A DNA stretch of 54,659 nt from an uncultured Rhodospirillales bacterium (GTDB lineage: Bacteria; Pseudomonadota; Alphaproteobacteria; Acetobacterales; Acetobacteraceae): assembly GCA_903823665.1 (NCBI GenBank), contig CAIJTR010000206.1, positions 1 through 54,659 on the forward strand, in the 5' to 3' direction. Positions 6,991 through 14,958 of the stretch are shown piece after piece. The notes under the pieces are model-generated. The model saw only the letters and a program-made list of their open reading frames with translations, did no database searches and had not been told where the DNA came from. Both the position numbers and the translations under genes were made by a program. Position 1 is the first letter of the stretch; the number at the start of each line of letters is the position of its first letter.

Positions 6991-9555
6991 ATGGACGCCC
7001 ATCAAAACGAAGTGTTTCGGCTAAGGGCGCTGCAGCAATACAACATTCTAGACTCGCCACGCGAACCGGCATTTGACGGGATAGTGGGCGTTGCTGCCAC
7101 GGCGCTGAACATGCCGGTGGCGGCTATTTCGCTTTTAGATCAAGATCGCCAATGGTTTAAGGCCATTTACGGTGCCTCGATCACGCACACCCCTCGCACG
7201 GGTGGTCTGTGCTACAGGGCGATCGATCACGCGAATGTGACCATCGTTTCGGATATTCATGCGGATGCGCAGTATACGGACCCGGATTTCATTGCGTTTG
7301 ACCGAAGCCTGCGATTTTATGCGGCAGCGCCGATTATTGTCCCTGGTGGCGCGTGCATCGGCACGTTGTGCGTGCTCGACCGCAAGCTGCGGCCTGATTT
7401 TGGAGCGCGCGAGATTGCTGTGCTTGAAGGGCTGGCTGGTCTGGTCATCACGCAATTGGCGCTGCGGCAGACGCAAATGGCACATGAGCAGGCGATCAAT
7501 GAGATCGGCCTGATGCGCGATATCTCAAACCTGCTGGCGGACACGTCGCCGCTGGAGGTGGTTCTGGATACCGCGATGGGCAAAATTGCGCGCGCCATGC
7601 AAGGGGCGTTTTGCGAGATCTGGGAGCGCGACAGCGCCGAAAATGCGGGTCTGTTGATTGCGATGAAATCGTCCGACGCGGAGCGTGAAGCGCGCTACGC
7701 GCCGTTGAACGGTCATGCCGTCACCCGGCTTTCGCTGCCGACGGCACAGGTGCTGTTCAATGATGCACCGGGCCATCTGGTGCATCTGCTGACTGCAGAT
7801 GACGACGGCCATGCACGACGGCGCTTGGGACGAAGCCTGGGCTTAAAATCGTTGATCGGCTGCTCATTGCAGGCCCATGGCAGCCGCTATGTGGTGATTG
7901 TGGCTTATGATACCGAGCGGGCGGACCTGGAGGAGTGCGCGGCAAAGCTCGATCGCCTGTCCGCGACGCTGGAGCCGGTGCTGCATCGCAAGCTGCACGA
8001 CAAACGGGTGGAATTGCTGAGCTCCGCACTAGAGGCAACGCATGACGGGGTGTGCCTTGCCGCCATTTCGTCGCTCGGAGCGGATCGCCTGACGATTGAG
8101 TTCGTGAACGCGGCCTTTACCGCGCAGACCGGGTATGACGCCGCCCAGATCGTTGGCAAGACAACATCGGATATTTTCAGTTTCCCGGAGGGCGAAGGGA
8201 CCGAGCGAGAGCGGATGCAGACGGCGATGGCAAAACGCCTGCCGGCACGGGGTGAAACGCTGATGCGACGGTCTGATGGGACCACGTTTTGGGCCGAATT
8301 TACCCTTGTGCCGCTGAAGGATGGGAACGGCGAGACGACCCATTTCGTGACCATTCAGCGTGACGTGAGCGAGCGGCGTGACGCGGCTGAGGCGGGTTTG
8401 AAGCGTGAGCAGGAAATGCAGGCCACGGCAGAGCGGCTGCGGCAAATCACGGACCGGCTTACCCGCACCCAGCGCATCGCCAAGCTTGGCAGCTGGCGGC
8501 GTGAGGTGGGCCAGGATGCAATGGAGTGGACCGACGAAGTCTACCCCATGTTCGGCGTGACGCCCGAGACATTTACCCCCGGCGTGGAGGCCTGCTGGGC
8601 GCTGATCCACCCCGATGACCGGCAGCTGATCATCGAGCGGATGGCGGCGGTTGATCGCACGGGTATCGGCTATCAGGTGGAGTATCGCACGCTGGGTGCC
8701 GACGGCGTGTTGCGCCACGTGTGGACGGATTGCGTGGCCGAGAGGGACGAGCACGGCAAGGCGATCGCGCTGAACGGCTTCATTCAGGACATCACCGCGC
8801 GCAAACAATCTGAGGATATGCTCCTGCGGGCGGAAAAGCTGCGCTCCATCGGTCAGTTGACCGGCGGTGTTGCGCATGATTTCAACAATTTGTTGACGGT
8901 GATCTCGGTCAATCTGGAGATGCTGGGCGAAGATATGGAACCGGGCTCAGAGCCGGACCAGTTGCGCTGCATGGCGTTGCGGGCCGCGGATAGTGGCGCA
9001 CAATTGACGACCAGCCTGTTGTCTTTCGCCCGCCGCCAGCCATTGCAGCCAAAGCCGCTTGATTTGGCGAAACTGCTCACGGAATTTCAGGAGATGGCTC
9101 GCCATAGCATGGGCGAGCGGCACCCGGTTGTGCTGGAGATCGCGCCGAACCTGCCGCCGTGCCTGATTGACCGCGCGGGATTTGAGGGGGCGATCCTGAA
9201 CCTTTTGGTGAACAGTCGCGACGCGATGCCCGATGGCGGCGTGGTGACAGTGTGGGCGTCGCAACGCTGCTTTAAGGAGGCGGTCAAGAATATCGGCACT
9301 GGGCTTGGGGCGGGCACCTATGTGGTGATTTCGGTAACGGACACCGGCACCGGCATTCCCGCAGAATTGCAGGAGAAGGTGTTCGAACCGTTTTTCACCA
9401 CCAAGCCAGTGGGCAAGGGCAGCGGGCTTGGGCTGAGTTCGGTGATTGGCTTTGTGCGGCAATCCGGCGGTGAGGTGGAATTGCAGAGCACACCCGGCAT
9501 GGGCACGTCGGTGCGAATGTATCTTCCGGCGGTGGAGCCCGTTATTTTCGCGTGA
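6991..9555 (+). CDS. GAF/PAS multi-sensor histidine kinase
   Basis: An 854-residue soluble kinase with no membrane segment. In order: N-terminal GAF domain (about 20-165, NILDSPREPAFDGIV and FYAAAPII), a second more divergent GAF-like region (about 180-330), a PAS domain with PAC (about 345-465, GRTTSDIF-like pocket and HFVTIQRDVSERR), a coiled segment, a second PAS/PAC (about 490-605, FIQDITARK), then HisKA with the phospho-acceptor H629 in GGVAHDFNNLL and an HATPase domain (NSRDAMPDGG, DTGTGIP, GKGSGLGLSSV). It resembles hybrid kinases but stops after the ATPase. The receiver on the opposite strand upstream is the likely acceptor. Signals are probably cytosolic small molecules, redox or light, which sequence cannot decide. 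Confidence 0.88.
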   Translation: MDAHQNEVFRLRALQQYNILDSPREPAFDGIVGVAATALNMPVAAISLLDQDRQWFKAIYGASITHTPRTGGLCYRAIDHANVTIVSDIHADAQYTDPDFIAFDRSLRFYAAAPIIVPGGACIGTLCVLDRKLRPDFGAREIAVLEGLAGLVITQLALRQTQMAHEQAINEIGLMRDISNLLADTSPLEVVLDTAMGKIARAMQGAFCEIWERDSAENAGLLIAMKSSDAEREARYAPLNGHAVTRLSLPTAQVLFNDAPGHLVHLLTADDDGHARRRLGRSLGLKSLIGCSLQAHGSRYVVIVAYDTERADLEECAAKLDRLSATLEPVLHRKLHDKRVELLSSALEATHDGVCLAAISSLGADRLTIEFVNAAFTAQTGYDAAQIVGKTTSDIFSFPEGEGTERERMQTAMAKRLPARGETLMRRSDGTTFWAEFTLVPLKDGNGETTHFVTIQRDVSERRDAAEAGLKREQEMQATAERLRQITDRLTRTQRIAKLGSWRREVGQDAMEWTDEVYPMFGVTPETFTPGVEACWALIHPDDRQLIIERMAAVDRTGIGYQVEYRTLGADGVLRHVWTDCVAERDEHGKAIALNGFIQDITARKQSEDMLLRAEKLRSIGQLTGGVAHDFNNLLTVISVNLEMLGEDMEPGSEPDQLRCMALRAADSGAQLTTSLLSFARRQPLQPKPLDLAKLLTEFQEMARHSMGERHPVVLEIAPNLPPCLIDRAGFEGAILNLLVNSRDAMPDGGVVTVWASQRCFKEAVKNIGTGLGAGTYVVISVTDTGTGIPAELQEKVFEPFFTTKPVGKGSGLGLSSVIGFVRQSGGEVELQSTPGMGTSVRMYLPAVEPVIFA

Positions 9556-9615
9556 ATACGGGTTTGACGGTTTATTGTTTTCGCTTTGGCCAACCTATGT
9601 GTTCTTGATACGTTC

Positions 9616-10227
9616 ATGACAACCGCAGACACATTCCCGAAACTGACGCTCGATAGCGTGCTCAGAGTCCTCATGGGCACTGTGGCCGGCTGGATGGCGG
9701 GCACCCTGCTTCGGCAGGATGTGGGGCAACTGCTGATGCGCCGACTGAGCGATGTGCGGGAGATGTGGATCCGATATCAGGGGGGCACGCTCCGGCGGCG
9801 CATCCCACGGGCGGACGGTGTGGTCTCTGCGCTGGACGCGGCTGCAAAGGCTGCGGCGGCCGGAGAACGGGTGCGTGTGACGCCGCAGCGGCTGCCCTTT
9901 CAATTCGGCTGGCTGCTCAAGCGGATGGAATACCGCGCATCGCCGTGTAGGGTAAAGTTGCAGGGATTGCTGGAACAGCCTGAGTTTGGGGCGTTTCTGG
10001 AGGAATATCCGAGCGTGGCGCGTAAGCTGCGGCCGGTTTGCCGGGCGTTTGCGGTGGACACGGTGCTGCTGCGTCTGCCGCGCAAAATCAGGGTGGTGAA
10101 ACCGCGCAAGCCTCGGGTTCGCAAACCTTCTTATACCGACATTGAATACCGCTGCGGCCCCGATCTCGACGGCAGGCACTGGGTGCTGCGGCTGAGCCGG
10201 AGCGGGCTTCGTTACAAAAGGCTTTGA
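9616..10227 (+). CDS. Conserved-looking hypothetical protein, basic
   Basis: A 203-residue protein starting at the first ATG (the frame extends back to a TTG at 9586 but no clear ribosome-binding site favours it). The N-terminus has a hydrophobic stretch (VLRVLMGTVAGWMAGTLL) that may be a membrane or amphipathic segment. The C-terminal half is rich in Arg, Lys and Pro (RLPRKIRVVKPRKPRVRKP) and ends with GRHWVLRLSRSGLRYKRL. I see no enzyme motif and do not recognise the family. The coding potential is supported by codon bias like its neighbours. It follows the histidine kinase by 60 bp. Confidence 0.55.
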   Translation: MTTADTFPKLTLDSVLRVLMGTVAGWMAGTLLRQDVGQLLMRRLSDVREMWIRYQGGTLRRRIPRADGVVSALDAAAKAAAAGERVRVTPQRLPFQFGWLLKRMEYRASPCRVKLQGLLEQPEFGAFLEEYPSVARKLRPVCRAFAVDTVLLRLPRKIRVVKPRKPRVRKPSYTDIEYRCGPDLDGRHWVLRLSRSGLRYKRL

Positions 10228-10313
10228 ATACTTGAGGCGTGAATCTGCGCTCTAATCGTTCCGGTTAGCGAACGTTAAGGGTTTTCTGCGGGTTTGCACT
10301 TGGGGCTGAGGGT

Positions 10314-10434
10314 AGCAAGGGTTCACCACGGAGGTCACGGAGAAGAGGAGGACGTGCGCCAGAAATCTCAGCACACGATCGTAAGGCGAGCCCCTCCGTG
10401 TCCTCCGTGGCCTTTGTGGTGAAAATTCGTGCTT
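10314..10434. repeat. Inverted-repeat element of the CACGGAGG type
   Basis: The gap between 10,228 and 10,443 holds an imperfect inverted repeat. The left arm starts TTCACCACGGAGGTCACGGA (10322) and the right arm, read on the other strand from 10423, starts TTCACCACAAAGGCCACGGA. The arms match over about 30 bases with a loop of roughly 45 bases. The arms are built from CACGGAGG-like units. Similar repeats are scattered in many bacterial genomes and on one strand give the meaningless peptide FTTKATEDTEG. It is probably a small non-autonomous or REP-like element or a transcribed hairpin rather than a gene. Confidence 0.7.
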
Positions 10435-10443
10435 GTCTTTGTC

Positions 10444-11346
10444 TCAGATGGCCTTCTCCCAGCACCATTTGGCCACCTGCTCATGCGTTGCGAACCAGAC
10501 ATTATGGGTTTTGATGTGTTCGATCAGCCGTTCGAGCATGGAGATACGCGAGCGGTGGCCGGTGATGTGCGGGTGCATGGTGAGCAGAAACAGCCCGCCC
10601 TCGGCGTAGGCTCCGTCAAACTCGGCACGGAAGATCTCCTCGACCCCTGATGGCGTGGTGTGCGGGCGGATGGCGGAGTGGCGCATGAAGCCGAAATAGG
10701 GGGCGTCGTCTCTGATCCATTCCGGCGGCAGTTCGACGACGCCGGTGGCCTCGCCGTCATCGGTGAGTTCGTAGGCGTCATCGTCGGCCATCAGCGAGCT
10801 GTCATAGAGCAGGCCCATCTCGCGGATGACGCTGAGCGTGTAGGGGCTGAAATCCCAGCTGGCGGTGCGCATGCCAACCGGCGTGCGGCCGGAGAGTTTG
10901 CCGAGCACATCGGCGGCACGGAAGGACAGATCGCGTTCCGTGGCGTGATCGAGCTTGGTGTTCAGTTCGTGAATCCAGGAGTGGATGCCGATCTCGTGGC
11001 CATCCCCCGCGACACCGCGGACTTCATCGGGATGCAGCAGGGCGGAGACGGCGGGGTAGAAAAAGCTGGCGGGAATGGCGTGCTTTTGGAACAGGGCGCG
11101 AATGCGCGGCATGGCGGCACGGGCCCCGTAATGACCCTGGCTGATCCGCATGGGGCTGGCATCGCCATCACGCAGCGGGATGGTTTCATGGTCGGCATCG
11201 AATGAGAGGGCCACGGCGCATTTCGCCCCGTTCGGCCAGGCGGCGGGACGAAGCGAGCGACCGGCGCGGGCCTTGGCGACCATGCCGCGCCAGGTCGGCT
11301 CCGGCCATTCCCAAGGGTTGGGCGAGTGGGTCGGTTGAGCGTCCAT
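10444..11346 (-). CDS. Polysaccharide deacetylase family protein (NodB/PuuE-like)
   Basis: The open frame runs on to 12,207 against the amidase gene, but ATG 11346 is preceded by AAGGAA at good spacing and begins MDAQPTHSPNPW, giving 300 residues. NodB-fold motifs: SFDADHE (48-54, metal-binding Asp D52) and HSWIH (122-126), followed by a conserved Arg in GMRTASWDFSP and TMHPHITGH near the C-terminus. The long N-terminus and the SFDADHE form are typical of the PuuE/allantoinase-like branch acting on small amides rather than peptidoglycan; there is no signal peptide, so it is cytosolic. It is divergent from an amidase (66 bp apart), suggesting joint breakdown of a nitrogen compound. Confidence 0.82.
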   Translation of the reverse strand: MDAQPTHSPNPWEWPEPTWRGMVAKARAGRSLRPAAWPNGAKCAVALSFDADHETIPLRDGDASPMRISQGHYGARAAMPRIRALFQKHAIPASFFYPAVSALLHPDEVRGVAGDGHEIGIHSWIHELNTKLDHATERDLSFRAADVLGKLSGRTPVGMRTASWDFSPYTLSVIREMGLLYDSSLMADDDAYELTDDGEATGVVELPPEWIRDDAPYFGFMRHSAIRPHTTPSGVEEIFRAEFDGAYAEGGLFLLTMHPHITGHRSRISMLERLIEHIKTHNVWFATHEQVAKWCWEKAI

Positions 11347-11412
11347 GAGGGGTTCCTTCCGTGTGATGCACGGGCCATGGTGAAGCGGACACGTTTCGGA
11401 TGGAAGAGCTTT

Positions 11413-12801
11413 ATGACCGATCCTGCGCTGATGACCGCTGATGAGATGCTGGGCCATTTCTCCCGGCTGACGCTGAGCCCAATTGAGGCACTGCAGGCGG
11501 TGACGGAACGGGTGGCGCGGCTCAATCCCGGCCTCAATGCGTTCGCGGTGATGAACCCGCAGGCATTGGCCGCCGCGGGGGAGAGCACGCAGCGCTGGCG
11601 GGCGGGTCGTCCGATGGGCGGGCTCGATGGGGTGCCGGTGACGGTGAAGGATCTGGTGGATGTGGCGGGGCTGCCGACGCGGCGGGGGTCGCGCGTCACC
11701 GATCCTTCGGCGGTGAGTGAGGATGCGCCGCTGGTGGTCGGGCTGAAGGCTGCGGGCGCGGTGATTATCGGCAAGACGACAACGACGGAATATGGCTGGA
11801 AATCGCCCGGCGATTGCCCGCTGCATGGGATTACCCGCAATCCCTGGAACACGGCTTACACCCCGGGCGGGTCGAGTTCCGGTGCGGCGTCGGCCTGTGC
11901 CGCGAGTTTTGGGCCGTTGCATGTGGGGACGGATGCCGGTGGTTCGATCCGCATTCCGGCGGCGTGGTCGGGCGTGGTGGGGTTGAAGCCGACATTCGGG
12001 CGGGTGCCGCAATGGCCGCTTGGTGCATTCGGCGCGGTGGCGGTGGCGGGCCCATTGGCGCGGACGGTGCGCGATACCGCGTTGATGCTGAATGCGATGG
12101 CGCGTGCCGATCTGCGTGATCCGTATTGCCTGCCGGATGATGGGCGGGATTGGAGTGCGGATATCGAGGCGGGTGTGGCCGGGATGCGCGTGGCGGTGCT
12201 GCGTCATCCTGGGTTTGATGCGCCGGTGGATTGGGAGGGGATCGAGGCGGTGGAGCAGGCGGCGAAAATTCTCGCCGATGCCGGGTGTGAGGTGGAGCAG
12301 GCCTCGGCTGATCTACCGGATGTGCGCGAGATTTTCGGCCGGGTGTGGGGGGTGGCGCTGGGCCGCGTGGTGGACGGTGTTCCTGAGGCGCGGCGCTCGA
12401 TGCTTGATCAGGGGCTGCTGGAGGTGGCAGCACATGTGAGCGGGGTTTCGGCCTCCGAATACATGCAGGCGGAGGCGATGCGGCTTTTGGCCTCCAACAC
12501 CATGGCGCGGTTTCATCAGAGCTATGATCTGGTGCTGTGCCCAACCGTGCCGGGACCGCCTCCGCTCGCCGATGCGCCGACCACAAATCCGGTGCAGGCG
12601 CTGTGGACGGAGTGGGCACCATGGACGTTCGCGTTCAACCTGACGCGTCAGCCGGCGATTTCGGTGCCGATGGGGTTTGGCAAGACTGGGTTGCCACGTA
12701 GCGTTCAGCTCGCGGCTGCGATGTATCGCGACGATCTGGTGCTGCGGGCGGCGCGGGCGATTGAGGTCGCAGCGCCGTTTGCGGTGGCGGATTTGGGGTA
12801 G
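11413..12801 (+). CDS. Amidase (amidase-signature family)
   Basis: A 462-residue amidase; ATG 11413 with GGAAGAG upstream is preferred over the longer frame from 11326. The Ser-cisSer-Lys triad is visible as K79 in VTVKDLVD, the cis-Ser in PGGSSSG (151-157) and the nucleophile S178 in GTDAGGSIRIPA. Family members hydrolyse carboxamides to acid plus ammonia; substrate specificity is not readable. No signal peptide, hence cytosolic. It is divergent from the deacetylase-like gene and followed by a convergent ABC ATPase gene of the nitrate/sulfonate type, which fits uptake and breakdown of a nitrogen source. Confidence 0.88.
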   Translation: MTDPALMTADEMLGHFSRLTLSPIEALQAVTERVARLNPGLNAFAVMNPQALAAAGESTQRWRAGRPMGGLDGVPVTVKDLVDVAGLPTRRGSRVTDPSAVSEDAPLVVGLKAAGAVIIGKTTTTEYGWKSPGDCPLHGITRNPWNTAYTPGGSSSGAASACAASFGPLHVGTDAGGSIRIPAAWSGVVGLKPTFGRVPQWPLGAFGAVAVAGPLARTVRDTALMLNAMARADLRDPYCLPDDGRDWSADIEAGVAGMRVAVLRHPGFDAPVDWEGIEAVEQAAKILADAGCEVEQASADLPDVREIFGRVWGVALGRVVDGVPEARRSMLDQGLLEVAAHVSGVSASEYMQAEAMRLLASNTMARFHQSYDLVLCPTVPGPPPLADAPTTNPVQALWTEWAPWTFAFNLTRQPAISVPMGFGKTGLPRSVQLAAAMYRDDLVLRAARAIEVAAPFAVADLG

Positions 12802-12859
12802 TGCTTGATTGGTTTTGTTGGCTGCTCCTGCACAGCCGTGCGTTACTTGAATTGAAAGC

Positions 12860-13561
12860 TCATGCCTCGATCTCGTTCACGCCCAGGGCTTCAAGCAAGG
12901 ATCGACGCAATCCAGCGCGTCTGGGGTCGGTGGTATCGCGTGGGCGCGGCAGGTCGATGGTCACGTCCATGGCGATGCGGCCGTGTTCGAGGACAAGCAC
13001 GCGATCAGCGAGTTGGACTGCCTCATCTACATCGTGGGTGACCAGCAGCACGGCGGGGCGGTGGGTTCGCCATAGTGTTAGCACGAGGGCGTGCATGCGG
13101 ATGCGGGTGAGAGCATCAAGGGCCGCGAAAGGCTCGTCGAGCAGCAGCAGCTTCGGCGCTCGCACGAGAGCGCGGGCCAACGCGACACGCTGCGCTTCAC
13201 CACCTGAGAGGGTGAGCGGCCAGGCATCGAGGTGCCCGCCGAGGCCCACTTCCTGCAAAGCGGTTTCCGCACGCTGGCGGGCATCTGCTCCGGTGAGGCC
13301 GAGCGTGACGTTCCGCCAAACCGGAAGCCACGGCAGCAGTCGCGGCTCTTGAAACACCACGGCTGTGGGGGCAGGCACCTCAACGGTTGCCCCCGGCGCG
13401 GGATCAAGCCCGGCGAGGGTGCGGAGCAGCGTGGTTTTGCCGGAGCCGCTGCGGCCGAGCAGAGCTGTGAAGCTGTCGGGCTCGAGATCGAGATCAAGCC
13501 GGTCGAGCACCACGCGCGGGCCGAAGCTGCGGGTGAGGCCTTGGATGTGAACGCCGCTCAT
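12860..13561 (-). CDS. ABC transporter ATP-binding protein, nitrate/sulfonate/taurine type
   Basis: A 233-residue ATPase of the SsuB/TauB/NrtD group: Walker A GRSGSGKTT (36-44), Q-loop in VVFQEPRLLPWLPVWRNV, signature LSGGEAQR, Walker B LLLLDEPFAALD and the switch His in LLVTHDVDEA. It would energise import of a small anion or nitrogen compound together with a membrane permease and a periplasmic binding protein. The start overlaps the end of the upstream frame (ATGA), which is only a permease stub, and no intact permease or binding protein is in the window. The ATPase itself is intact, so it may be an orphan or work with partners elsewhere. Confidence 0.85.
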   Translation of the reverse strand: MSGVHIQGLTRSFGPRVVLDRLDLDLEPDSFTALLGRSGSGKTTLLRTLAGLDPAPGATVEVPAPTAVVFQEPRLLPWLPVWRNVTLGLTGADARQRAETALQEVGLGGHLDAWPLTLSGGEAQRVALARALVRAPKLLLLDEPFAALDALTRIRMHALVLTLWRTHRPAVLLVTHDVDEAVQLADRVLVLEHGRIAMDVTIDLPRPRDTTDPRRAGLRRSLLEALGVNEIEA

Positions 13562-13680
13562 GAGCCCTCTCCCCGCACGATGGATTGACGCAAGCTTAGG
13601 GTGCGGCGCTCTAAGATGCGAATGGCCGCCGACTGATCTATTGGTCGGACCAAAATGTGGGGCGAGATGTCCTGGAGGAT
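13558..13680 (-). pseudogene. C-terminal stub of an ABC transporter permease
   Basis: The frame ending at 13558 overlaps the ATPase start by four bases, the usual arrangement of the permease gene in such operons. Its last residues, DQSAAIRILERRTLSLRQ, resemble the C-terminal tail after the last membrane helix of SsuC/TauC-type permeases (D-x6-LERR-x3-WR). No transmembrane helices can be found upstream in any frame. The gene thus appears to have lost nearly all its body; the exact break point between about 13,640 and 13,700 is uncertain. Confidence 0.5.
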
Positions 13681-13781
13681 CAATTGCAATTCACAACCCC
13701 GGCAAACATTGCGGAGTTCTGCTGTCCCCCGAGGCGCAGAAAGAGCTTCATATTCTCCAGCCCGCCGCTTTTGGAAAAAAA

Positions 13782-13934
13782 TTATCCCTCTGCACCGGTG
13801 GTTTGAATGCGTTTCCACACCGACGTTGCTGACAGCCCAACCTGATCGGCGAGATCTAGCATCGGGACTGTGCCGTCCTGCAGCGGCAGTCCCAGCAGCT
13901 TGCTGGTCAACCTCATCCATGCCTGCGTCTGCAT
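13782..13934 (-). pseudogene. Fragment of an Lrp/AsnC-type regulator (helix-turn-helix part)
   Basis: A 50-codon frame whose second half, LDLADQVGLSATSVWKRI, is a typical Lrp/AsnC DNA-binding helix-turn-helix, and the preceding LLGLPLQDGTVPM looks like the degenerate first helix. The frame stops just after the recognition helix, and the ligand-binding RAM domain is absent from all frames. The upstream end also lacks the usual D-x-x-D-x-x-I-L start. It is best read as a relic lying between the permease stub and the PNPOx-like gene, evidence that this stretch has been eroded by deletions. Confidence 0.5.
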
Positions 13935-13995
13935 TCATTCAGTGCCAAACAGCAGGAACCGAAGCGCGTGTCGCGTGGCAGAGCGAGAGTGCGCT

Positions 13996-14643
13996 TTAAG
14001 GGACGAGCCATGTGGAATGGAGCGCGTTGCCGTCCGCCCACGAAAAGCGGGCACGGCGATGGCCACTGTGGTGGAGGTAAAGCCATTCGAGCGTGTCAAA
14101 CGTCACTGCAATCACCGCGAAATTGGTATAACCAGCCTCATCAGGGACCGGGGCTTGAGGTGGCTCAATCACTTCGCTTCCAGGTGCTGGGCTTATTGCA
14201 TAATTGGCCCGGCTCGACGGAGCGGATGCAAGCCACGCGGCTCGGGCCACGGCGTCACCGGCGTGCATCTGTGCCTTGGCCGAGAGACGTATCTGCAACT
14301 TGGCACGCGCATCATAGACGTGGACGGCAACGCGTGGGGTGTGGGCAATGTCGGTAAGTTTGCCCGAACGCAGATCAGTGTGCAGCATCAGACATCTCGC
14401 TGCTGCGTCGAACCGCCGCAACACCATCGTTCGAATGCGCGGGGCCGCATCCGCTCCGACGGTCGCCACGGTGACGGTGCGAAATGCCGAACGCCTGTCA
14501 GCAACACCTCGGGCAAATAGGCGAAACGATGTCGCCAGAACGTCCGCGAGGTCCTGGGCGTCGGCAATGTCATCAGCCGGCATGGACGCGGGCGCATCGG
14601 TCTGAGGGTTTTGCACTGTGGTGGCAGTCGTGTCGTTTATCAT
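13996..14643 (-). CDS. Pyridoxamine 5'-phosphate oxidase-like FMN-binding protein
   Basis: A 215-residue split-barrel flavin-binding protein. The middle part (RSAFRTVTVATVGADAAPRIRTMVLRRFD, then LMLHTDLRSGKLTDIAHTPRVAVHVYD) has the PNPOx N-terminal FMN-binding pattern, including R-T-M-V-L-R-x-F and H-T-D-x-R-S-x-K. The last residues, WLYLHHSGHRRARFSW, form the C-terminal dimerisation segment of this group. It lacks the full pyridoxamine-phosphate site of PdxH, so it is probably a general FMN oxidoreductase. It is divergent from the TRAP transporter genes. Confidence 0.75.
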   Translation of the reverse strand: MINDTTATTVQNPQTDAPASMPADDIADAQDLADVLATSFRLFARGVADRRSAFRTVTVATVGADAAPRIRTMVLRRFDAAARCLMLHTDLRSGKLTDIAHTPRVAVHVYDARAKLQIRLSAKAQMHAGDAVARAAWLASAPSSRANYAISPAPGSEVIEPPQAPVPDEAGYTNFAVIAVTFDTLEWLYLHHSGHRRARFSWADGNALHSTWLVP

Positions 14644-14958
14644 GGCGGTGAGATTGGTGCGCCGCGGCTATGCGCAATGGGACAGGTGGTCGCGGGGACG
14701 CAAGGCCGATGATCCCGCTATTTGACCATGTCAATTTGGTGCTCCAGCGGTGCCATTGGCAAGACGTTACGCCGCCGCACCTGAAGACCATGACGGCACC
14801 GAGCGCGATGATGATGGCTGGGACCAGAGCAACGCCCGATCATGGTTATTGTGACGGAACGTGATATGATCTAGCCAAACTGGGTTGGTAAGGCCAAAAC
14901 AGCCTACGAACGCAATCAAACCACTCAGCCGCAGTACCGGCGAACGCTTCCCAGGAAC
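14644..14958. other. Intergenic region between PNPOx-like gene and TRAP genes
   Basis: These 315 bp separate two divergent transcription units and should contain both promoters. Short frames on both strands give no recognisable protein. I see no convincing terminator, RNA or operator in it. Confidence 0.5.

Noticed and set aside
11347-12207. Upstream extension of the deacetylase frame, making a 587-residue protein on the minus strand.
   Set aside because: It lies antisense to the well-supported amidase gene, its translation is low-complexity Arg/His/Pro sequence, and ATG 11346 has a good ribosome-binding site.
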